NCBI GenBank assembly: GCA_963681505.1
Contig: OY811987.1
Span: 6,081,245-6,145,244, forward strand
DNA length: 64,000 nucleotides
Direction: 5' to 3'
Source: Eunapius fragilis
Taxonomy: Eukaryota; Porifera; Demospongiae; Spongillida; Spongillidae
Shown: in pieces, positions 55,701 to 64,000 of the stretch
Layout: each line of letters begins with the position of its first letter
Position numbering within the stretch: the stretch's first letter is position 1
Notes under the pieces: generated by a model
The model's database searches: none
Told to the model about the DNA's origin: nothing
What the model saw: the letters and a program-made list of their open reading frames with translations, nothing else
Position numbers and translations under genes: made by a program

Positions 55701-55807
55701 ACCCCCATACCCCCTTGCTGGGCGGGAGTGAGCACGCACCTGTACCCCTCCCATTTTTATTACGTGACCTAAGCCGCTACACTTTATAAGCACTTCCTAC
55801 GCCTCTG

Positions 55808-57254
55808 GACCAAACTTCCTAGGGAATACGGTCCGTCCAAAAGTGGTACTTCTAGGGAACTGGGTGCGAAGTTAGAGACGAATCCAATTCGCTGGACAGT
55901 GCGCACATGAATTCGTAGCCAGCATGGAATTCTATATTGCTGGTGCTAATGTACTCATGTCTCATGAAATAGTATCATTCTTCCAATTAATTCCCCCCAC
56001 AGCGCGCCTAACTCCTCGCTCGATCGCGCGCCGTTACGCAAGTAATCAGGAACTACTGTAGTTCCTATAGGAATTGACCAGAGTACGTCGTGAAATCTTT
56101 TTTTTTTTTTTTTTTTTTTTTTACTGAAACGCGACCCGTGTATACTCGCGTACCAAGAAACGGATAGTTTACCTCTTTGTTGCTATCGAACCAGAAGGCA
56201 AAGACGGTCATTTTAATGTTTTGTTCCAGTCTTCAAATTGTTTGCTTTAAGAGAACAAAAAAGCTCGTTTTTATCTACTGTACGTCCCCAAGCCAATTTT
56301 TCAGATCCTCCGTCGTCGTCGTCGTCGTCTTCTCGGCTGAGGTATAACTCGGGATAGAAATAGTTTTGAAGAGCGCAAATTATACCAATCGCTTTAGAAT
56401 AGCCTGGAATGACATCTTCAGGTATCAGATACATGAATAAAGCATAAAACTGATTACGTAATCATTATGTATAAAAACTGTGGCCATGGCAACATTCACG
56501 TATAATTAGAATTGTGCAGCGTCCTTAGCCACACCCACAGGTGGGAATGATTAAAGGCGGAGGATGGTGTTTCAAGCATTTTTTTCACTGTAAACACGTT
56601 CTTATTTGTTCGCCTGCTACCAACGCACGCATAGTAATTATGGGACAAGTAACGGCCACGGCCCCTTTATTTCCCGTTAATCGAACCCACCTCCATTACA
56701 GGCTTATTCGGTAATTGGAGGCGTGGGCGTAAGAGAGTTTGACCATAATATGTACAAACTGATAAATGTTAATCGGCAGGAAGTCTACCCGTGTATACGT
56801 ATGCTGACCTTTAATTACTAACATGGCATTATAACGCGCCTTACTCATTGACGGCCAAACGATTCGGATTTTAAAAGTGACTTTCATTTCAATCTATCCA
56901 CTAAGAGGGAGAAACCTTAGGGTTAGGGTTAGGTCATAGCAATTCGTCAGATTTTCATTTTTGTTGTTGAGATACAAACATAGATGATCTAGAGTTGATG
57001 AAAACTGAACTATCCACTACTGCATTGCACTGAGTAATTAAACAGCACTCAATTTAGAATGCACAGAAGGAAACGGATCTCTCTACAAAACTGCAGTACG
57101 GACATGCCCCAACTAACTGCCTCCCCTGGTCTTTACGCGGGTGGTATGCTGAATAATCCCACCTGGTGAATAACTATACGGCTATAGCCACTTTCGGAAG
57201 GATTACGAACTAATATCCGGCATTATCCGGCATTCGCTCTTGCGGTCGGAACGA
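55808..57254. other. Spacer upstream of DENND5
   Basis: Contains a poly-T run (about 56097-56122), a second copy of the 53255 dispersed repeat (56300-56432) and a short CTTAGGGTTAGGGTTAGG motif at about 56917-56934. No gene recognised. No clear TATA box before the DENND5 start. Confidence 0.5.
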
Positions 57255-60200
57255 ATGGCGCAGATCGTCGACTATTTCGTTGTGTGTGGCATCCAAACTG
57301 ACCGGCCACTGCAAGAAACGAAGAACGGTGAGGAAGGATATACCACAATCACACCTCTCCCTCCTCCCACCCAAAGATCATACCGTACTTCAGGCGCGCC
57401 GAATAGCTTGACACGTGTTCGTTTCTTCTCCCTTCAGCGAGTCATTCTTCACGCATCCCTCCCTTCATGAGGACGTACACACCTCGCGTTCTCGCTCGCT
57501 TTCCGCTCAAGGACCACCATGGAAATACGTTCGACGAGGGAGCCGTATGTGCAGTAAGTTCCCCCCCCCCCCCCCCCCCCTCGCATACCCTCGTGTCATG
57601 CCCGGTCTCCCTCAGCTCTGCGCGCCCGAAGGCGTGCGCTTTGCGAAGAACCTCACCGAGCCGAAGAAGTCGTTCCACTGCTTCCTCATCACGAGGGAGA
57701 ACGCCTCGCGAGCGCACGGAGCCGCCCTCACCTTCTACGAGCGGGTGGGGGACCCGTCGGTGGGGGCCATGCTGGAGGGGATGCAGGCCCCCCGCTCGGG
57801 GGTCCCCGGGTACCAAGGCGAGGAGGAGCATCCCTTCGATAGCTCACGGGACACGCTCTTCGCGACCAAGTGCCTCTGCCTGATAAGTTCCCACCCCATA
57901 GTGAAGCCATTGCAGGCATACCTCGAGCAGCTGTATGCCATTACCGCCGGCGGGAAAGAGGCCCAGCTGCCAGTGGAGAGTTACCTCTTCAACCTCCTGT
58001 ACAAGATCCCCATGCCACGCCCAGGCCACAAGATTGTTATAACGGGACCTCTGGGGAAGATAACGTGGAGAAGCCCTTCTCTGGCTGACCTGCCTCTGTG
58101 TGACTACTCTTTCTCAGAGTTCTTTGAGTTGCTTGGTGTCAAGAACATTCTAAGACTGCTGGCTTGCCTCTTGTTGGAGCATCAGGTCCTGTTGAAGTCA
58201 GCAGGTGATGTTTGTACGCGTGGTGTGTGTGTGTGTGTGTGTGATGTGTGTGGTGTGTGTGTGTGTGTGTGTGTGTACTGTTACAGACCGTGTGTATCAG
58301 TGTGGGCGTGTGTGTTGTGTGTTTGTCTTATGTCTGCAGACTACCAGCGGCTGATGCTGTGTGCTTTCTGCTCCATTTCGCTGCTGTTTCCTTTCAACTG
58401 GCACCACGTCTTTGTTCCCATCCTCCCTGCTGCACAAGTGGGCTTCCTGGATGCCCCAGTTCCCTTCTTGATGGGCCTCCATGTTGATCCCTTAGCTCCA
58501 TCCAGGTCCAGTCTCCTTCAGCTTGAGGTAGTGAGCCCCACCTCTTCTCTGCCCCAGTCCCCATGCTTTTCCCTGTGTATCTCTGATAAGTAGTAATGTT
58601 TTAATAACTGTTGCTTTGAGTTCAATACCTTTGGTTTTCCCAAATTTTCATACCTGCCTTGTCCCTTCACCCTCTCCCTCCCAGTCCCTCCATGTTCTCC
58701 CCAGTCCCTCCTCCCCTTCCCCTCCTCCCCCTACTGCCTTGTCTTAAGTCGCCTCCTCCCCATGCCTTCCCTCTCCTCCCCATGCCTTCCCTCCTAGGCA
58801 TCATTCTGCTGTGTGGACATAGACCGTGGTACGGTGGACTATGGAGACGACCTGTGCACACTGCCTGATCAGGATCGACTCATCACACGCATTGCCACTG
58901 AGCTGAAGAGACATCACATACAGACTCCTGACCTGTGTGAGGTACCTGCCAGTGTTGAGTACAAGTCTTCCGAAGGAATGAATATTCTGGATACTCTTCG
59001 GTAACATTGGTCTGGGGAAGAGGCACCTTACATGACCCTAACCTCCACCCCACATGACCCTAACCTCCACCCCACATGACCTAACCTCCACCCCACATGA
59101 CCTAACCTCCACCTCACATGACCTAACCTCCACCCCTCATGACCTAACCTCCACCTCACATGACCTAACCTCCACCTCACATGACCTAACCTCCACCCCA
59201 CATGACCCTAACCTCCACCCCACATGACCTAACCTCCACCACACATGACCTAACCTCCACCCCACATGACCTAACCTCCACCTCACATGACCTAACCTCC
59301 ACCCCACATGACCCTAACCTCCACCTCACATGACCCTAACCTCTCAAATGACCCTAATCTCCACCTCACATGACCCTAACCTATTATACGGTTATCAGTT
59401 CTCACACCCAAGCCACACCCAAGCCACACCCGTGTCACATCAGCTCCCTTCTCTGAGAATAGTGGGGTGATGACCAGTAGGTAGCTCTGTTAATAATCTA
59501 TCAGGGTGCACTTATGTTGGGCTTTTAAGTTATAGTGACCATGTGGCACACAAGCAGGTTATATGTAGCTACATGTAACTGGGGGTGTGGCTATGTGGGC
59601 CCATTGTTAGCATGTGACCCATCCCACAGGAAGCAGTATCGTATAGGTGTGGAGGGTGTGGAGGTGGGAGACATTATCAGACGGGCACAACTGGAAGTGG
59701 AAAGCCCTACTGGGGAGGGGGTGGAACCTGCTGGGGAGGGGGAGTGGGACTTTGCGCCTAGCTCCATGGAGACGGGCTTCTCTGGTGCCGTGAGACAGGT
59801 GTTTGCCAGCTACTTTGTGGAGCACTTTGCAAACTACGAGAACTTTGTCATAACACCTCAGCAGAATTTTGAGGATTGGCAGAAGAACAGAGACCAGTTC
59901 CAGAACTTTGACAAGTCAGCTTTCCTCTCTGATCAGCCAACATCACACTGGCCTTTCTACTCTGCCTTCCTTGAGTCTACACTGTTCAGCTGCTTCATTG
60001 ATGAGAAGCTTCTGTCCCAGTGGAAAGCAGGGGATACTAACCACGCCCTCACTGTGTTCGATTCCTACATTGAGCGCTACAAAGATAAGAGTGGGCTGTC
60101 CAAACCACCTACAACACCAGGCCCTTTATCTGAAGGTCCTTCTCCCCTTCCCCTCCCTCTCCTTTCCCTCTCCTTCTTCCTCTCCCTCTCCTCTCCCTCT

Positions 60201-63200
60201 CCTCCCTCTCCCTCCTCTTCTCTCTTCTCTCCTCCCTCACCTCTCCCTCTCCCTCTCCTCCCTCCTCTCCCTCTCTTCCCTCTCCCTCTCTTCCCTCTTC
60301 TCCCTCTCCTCTCCATAACTGGAGGTTGTTTGAATTACCTGCAGGAATGCTTGGTGGTGGTGTGTTGGCATTGGAGGTGAGGGACCTTGCTCCCCCTCCT
60401 GTCCTGCTTGAGGGAATGGTGGTTCCCTCCAAGACCCAACATCCTCAAGTGTTTCCCCAGCTGGACCCTGGACTGATGGAGTGTGTAAGTCTTGGGTGTT
60501 CAGTTACATGTAACATGGGCGCAACCAGTTACCATGGTAACAGGCGAAAGATGGCTTCTGTTATGGTTTTGTGTACTTTATCCTTATGGCTTCAGGAAGA
60601 CACCTGGTACATGTATGTCTTCACATGTCTATGTTTTCATTGTGTGTGCTGTTGGTACACGTACGCAGATTGTATTGCAGATTGCTGCTGCATCATTAGC
60701 ATGGAGTCAGTCACGTAGTGACCTTGTGTAGTACCCCAGTTACCCCTGATGACAGGTGATAGTACCCCTGATGACAGAGATGGTAGTGCCCCAGATGACA
60801 GAGGTGGTAGTGCCCCAGATGACTGAGGTGGTAGTGCCCCAGATGACAGAGGTGGTAGTACCCCTGATGACAGAGGTGGTAGTGCCCCAGATGACAGCAG
60901 GGGTAGTTGGTAGTAACTCTGATGACAGAGGTGGTAGTACCCCTGATGACAGCAGAGGTAGTTGGTAGTAACTTTGATGACAGAGGTAGTAGTACCCCTG
61001 AAGACAGGTGGTAGTATAACCCTGATACTCTTCACTCCTCCACACAGACTGAAACTCCTAATTTAGTGGACTTTGTTTCATCTCCCCAAGGAAAGCTACC
61101 CCCTCCATCCATGGGACCCAAACCACTAACTGGCTTCTTCCATAGCCAGGTGAAATTTGTGAATCAGCTGTGGAGAGAGAGCAGGCTGCGAGTGAAGCAC
61201 ATGCTGGGTTCAACTGGGGAGTCTCTGAACTACGTAGAAGAGAACACACACATCGCCTATCTCTGTGAACTGCTGGAAAGGATCTGGGGACATGGCCTCA
61301 AGAAAAGAGAGGTGAGTGGTCATATTGATAGCACCCCCACCTTGATGTGAAGTGAGTGGTCATATTGATAGCACCCCCACCTTGATGTGAGGTGAGTGGT
61401 CATATTGATAGCACCCCCACCTTGATGTGAAGTGAGTGGTCATATTGATAGCACCCCCACCTTGATGTGAGGTGAGTGGTCATATTGATAGCACCCCCAC
61501 CTTGATGTGAAGTGAGTGGTCATATTGATAGCACCCCTTCCACCTTGATGTGAAGTGAGTGGTCATATTGATAGCACCCCCACCTTGATGTGAAGTGAGT
61601 GGTCATATTGATAGCACCCCTCCCACCTTGATGTGAGGTGAGGGGTCATATTGATAGCACCCCCACCTTGATGTGAAGTGAGTGGTCATATTGATAGCAC
61701 CCCTCCCACCTTGATGTGAAGTGAGTGGTCATATTAATAGCACCCCTCCCACCTTGATGTGAGGTGAGTGGTCATATTAATAGCACCCCCACCTTGATGT
61801 GAAGTGAGTGGTCATATTGATAGCACCCCTCCCACCTTGATGTGAGGTGAGGGGTCATATTGATAGCACCCCCACCTTGATGTGAAGTGAGTGGTCATAT
61901 TGATAGCACCCCTCCCACCTTGATGTGAAGTGAGTGGTCATATTAATAGCACCCCTCCCACCTTGATGTGAGGTGAGTGGTCATATTGATAGCACCCCCA
62001 CCTTGATGTGAGGTGAGTGGTCATATTGATAGCACCCCTCCCACCTTGATGTGAAGTGAGTGGTCATATTAATAGCACCCCTCCCACCTTGATGTGAGGT
62101 GAGGGGTCATATTGATAGCACCCCCACCTTGATGTGAGGTGAGTGGTCATATTGATAGCACCCCTCCCACCTTGATGTGAGGTGAGTGGTCATATTAATA
62201 GCACCCCTCCCACCTTGATGTGAAGTGAGTGGTCATATTGATAACACCCCCACCTTGATGTGAAGTGAGTGGTCATATTAATAGCACCCCTCCCACCTTG
62301 ATGTGAGGTGATGGGTCATATTGATAGCACCCCCACCTTGATGTGAGGTGAGTGGTCATATTAATAGCACCCCTCCCACCTTGATGTGAAGTGAGTGGTC
62401 GTATTGGTAGCACCCCTCCCACCTTGATGTGAGGTGAGTGGTCATATTGATAGCACCCCCACCTTGATGTGAAGTGAGTGGTCATATTGATAGCACCCCC
62501 ACCTTGATGTGAAGTGAGTGGTCATATTGATAGCACCCCCACCTTGATGTGAAGTGAGTGGTCATATTGATAGCACCCCTCCCACCTTGATGGGAAGTGA
62601 GTGGTCATATTGATAGCACCCCCACCTTGATGTGAAGTGAGGGGTCATATTGATAGCACCCCTCCCACCTTGATGTGAGGTGATTGGTCATATTGATAGC
62701 ACCCCTCCCACCTTGATGTGAAGTGAGTGGTCATATTGATAGCACCCCTTCCACCTTGATGTGAAGTGAGTGGTCATATTGATAGCACCCCCACCTTGAT
62801 GTGAAGTGAGTGGTCATATTGATAGCACCCCCACCTTGATGTGAAGTGAGGGGTCATATTGATAGCACCCCCACCTTGATGTGAGGTGAGTGGTCATATT
62901 GATAGCACCCCCACCTTGATGTGAGGTGAGTGGTCATATTGATAGCACCCCCACCTTGAGTGGTCATATTGATAGCACCCCCACCTTGATGTGAAGTGAG
63001 GGGTCATATTGATAGCACCCCTCCCACCTTGATGTGAGGTGATTGGTCATATTGATAGCACCCCTCCCACCTTGATGTACGTTCTGATATCTTGTCTCTT
63101 CCTTAATACCTATAGGGGAAGTCCCCTTTGTGGGCTCACCTTATGGCCTATGTTGAGACAAAAGGGGAGGTACCTAAAATGACCACACCCAGCCCCCTCG

Positions 63201-63840
63201 CTACATCACTCATGGCTCTTAACTCCATCGGAGACAAGAGCTCACCAACTTCATTTTTAAAGAAACGCTTCAATCTTCCTCAGCTCAAGTCACAAATTCA
63301 AGCCGTCCTGCAACCACAGCCTCCTGTGTTGATTGATGACCTTAGGTATGGCCTGGGTACCCTGATTGATAACCTTATGTATGGCCTGGGTACCCTGATT
63401 GATGACCTTAGGTATGGCCTGGGTACCCTGATTGATGACCTTAGGTATGGCCTGGGTACCCTGATTGATGACCTTATGTATGGCCTGGGTACACTGATTG
63501 GTGACCTTAGGTATGGCCTGGGTACCCTGATTGATGACCTTAGGTATGGCCTGGGTACCCTGATTGATGACATTAGGTATGGCCTGGGTACTATGGTTAA
63601 TCCAAGGAGGAGGAGTCTGTTGTGCCCAGCTGTTGCCATGGTAACTTCACTGTCCCTGCCTTTGCCATAGGACTGTAGCCAATATGACCGAATTGAAAAC
63701 TGATGTTGGAAGGGCCCGGGCATTTGTCCGTCTTACCCTTGAGAAGAAATGTCTGTCTAGGTACCTCTCAGAGTTGCTAAGCAACAAAGACCTGATCAGG
63801 TGACAGTAACCAGCTTCATCAGAAGTGTTGATATAGCGTG

Positions 63841-63889
<49 letters not shown>

Positions 63890-64000
63890 CCAGCGATATC
63901 GGGAGTATGCCTTCCTTTGCACAGATGAAGAAAGGGAACAGTTTCTGTACCATCTGTTGACACTGACTGCTAGGGACTTCACCTGTTTCACTACTGGCTT
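57255..64000 (+). CDS. DENND5: DENND5-type Rab guanine nucleotide exchange factor (5' part; continues right)
   Basis: Eleven exons join in frame: 57255-57327, 57438-57553, 57616-58204, 58340-58527, 58798-59000, 59630-60135, 60345-60484, 61048-61311, 63116-63345, 63671-63799, 63890-end (about 849 codons). ATG 57255 gives [13 protein letters not shown], the conserved DENND5 start. u[15 protein letters not shown] ... [20 protein letters not shown]. c[90 protein letters not shown]. dDENN: FENYENFV-like/[22 protein letters not shown]. First RUN domain: [57 protein letters not shown]. Family role: exchange factor acting at Golgi/endosomes for Rab6/Rab39-type GTPases. Exon 6 has a weak GTCCTT donor. 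DENND5A versus B cannot be decided; sponges may have one gene. Confidence 0.93.
58205..58339. repeat. DENND5 intron 3, GT microsatellite
   Basis: Short intron largely made of (GT)n, starting a few bases after the donor. Confidence 0.85.
59035..59390. repeat. 22-23 bp minisatellite (CCTAACCTCCACCCCACATGA) in DENND5 intron 5
   Basis: About 16 units, alternating CCCCAC and CTCAC variants, with or without one extra C. Confidence 0.95.
60136..60312. repeat. Polypyrimidine (CTCTCCCTC)n tract filling DENND5 intron 6
   Basis: Nearly pure pyrimidine on the sense strand from just after the donor to just before the branch region. It reads through as an open frame without meaning. Confidence 0.9.
60752..61010. 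repeat. 27-bp minisatellite (GATGACAGAGGTGGTAGTRC) in DENND5 intron 7
   Basis: About 9-10 units with two alternating tails (CCCCAGAT / CCCCTGAT) and a few 45-bp variants containing GTAGTTGGTAGTAACT. Confidence 0.93.
61312..63083. repeat. 40-43 bp minisatellite, about 42 units, starting at the DENND5 exon 8 donor
   Basis: Unit: GTGAGTGGTCATATTGATAG + CACCCCCACCTTGATGTGAA, with a 43-bp variant (CACCCCTCCCACC). The first unit begins with the splice donor GTGAGT of exon 8, and most units repeat AAGTGAGTGG or AGGTGAGTGG. Confidence 0.97.
63333..63600. repeat. 33-bp in-frame minisatellite spanning the DENND5 exon 9 donor, 8 units
   Basis: Unit ATTGATGACCTTAGGTATGG + CCTGGGTACCCTG. Each unit contains exon-end sequence (LIDDLR) followed by AGGTATGG. 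Units 2 and 5 have ATGTATGG instead. Confidence 0.95.
63844..63889. repeat. (CA)n directly forming the DENND5 exon 11 acceptor
   Basis: The CA tract runs into CAG|CCAGCG, so the acceptor AG follows the microsatellite with no ordinary polypyrimidine tract next to it. Confidence 0.9.

Larger units (their letters stand above)
52929..55807. mobile_element. Candidate 2.9-kb TIR element enclosing a proline-rich ORF
   Basis: The left end CAGTGGCGTAGGAACTGTAG and the right end (reverse complement CAGAGGCGTAGGAAGTGCTT) are inverted repeats; each is followed by TGTAGCGGC. CAGNGGCG starts are common in hAT-like elements, but no transposase is visible and no clean 8-bp target duplication was found (GACC only). 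Inside are a dispersed repeat (53255-53390), the proline-rich ORF and two hairpins. Confidence 0.5.

Noticed and set aside
56917-56934. TTAGGGTTAGGG-like telomeric motif
   Set aside because: Only about two and a half units; too short to claim an interstitial telomere.
57442-57941. Overlapping frames on both strands in GC-rich DENND5 exon 3
   Set aside because: High GC removes stops; only the 57616-58204 frame matches DENND5.
61312-63083. Regular repeat array resembling a CRISPR at first sight
   Set aside because: Units are contiguous 40-43 bp with no unique spacers and lie in an intron of an animal gene.

Overview
The window looks like nuclear DNA of an early-branching animal, most likely a sponge. 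Evidence is indirect: short GT-AG introns, metazoan families (receptor tyrosine phosphatase-like protein, CPT2, DENND5), split-direct-repeat tyrosine-recombinase retroelements, piggyBac remnants, many foldback elements and very heavy minisatellite load inside introns. No rRNA, tRNA or CRISPR locus was recognised. All calls come from reading the sequence; no database search was possible.

Layout. (1) 1-9.2 kb: a minus-strand Ig/FN3 single-pass receptor whose last exon in the window ends in a motif resembling the start of a receptor tyrosine phosphatase domain (the catalytic part would lie left of base 1). A tandem, decayed second copy lies at 5.8-8.0 kb. (2) 9.5-10.7 kb: a terminal-inverted-repeat element. 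(3) 11.3-40.0 kb: a mosaic of four partial CPT2 (carnitine O-palmitoyltransferase 2) copies in alternating orientation, A(+), B(-), C(+), D(-). A and D carry the same unrecognised ~335-365 residue gene downstream. B, C and D carry broken piggyBac transposase sequence on the other side. B and C form a near-palindrome centred near 21.7 kb. Between C and D sits a 6.3-kb Ngaro-like retrotransposon (minus strand; ORF1, RT, RNase H, tyrosine recombinase) with the diagnostic A1...B1-A2-B2 split repeats, itself invaded by a TTAA-flanked element and an 85-bp hairpin. (4) 40.2-41.5 kb: a long CA microsatellite and a ~52-bp satellite. (5) 42.3-52.5 kb: a head-to-head inverted pair of genes for a secreted/parallel beta-helix ectodomain plus a polytopic membrane domain. 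The minus copy is nearly intact but split by a frameshift at an ATGA overlap; the plus copy is a pseudogene carrying an 11-copy 59-bp array. (6) 52.9-55.8 kb: a candidate TIR element enclosing a proline-rich ORF and a perfect 115-bp foldback. (7) 57.25 kb to the end: the 5' part of a DENND5-type Rab exchange factor gene (11 exons, frame-consistent throughout), whose introns are filled by different minisatellites.

The most unusual observations are the DENND5 tandem arrays that include the 5' splice site itself (one array is 33 bp per unit, in frame, with six intact donors), the ATGA-split beta-helix/polytopic protein, the fourfold alternating CPT2 mosaic with no readable intact copy, and the cleanly dissectable nested transposon insertions.
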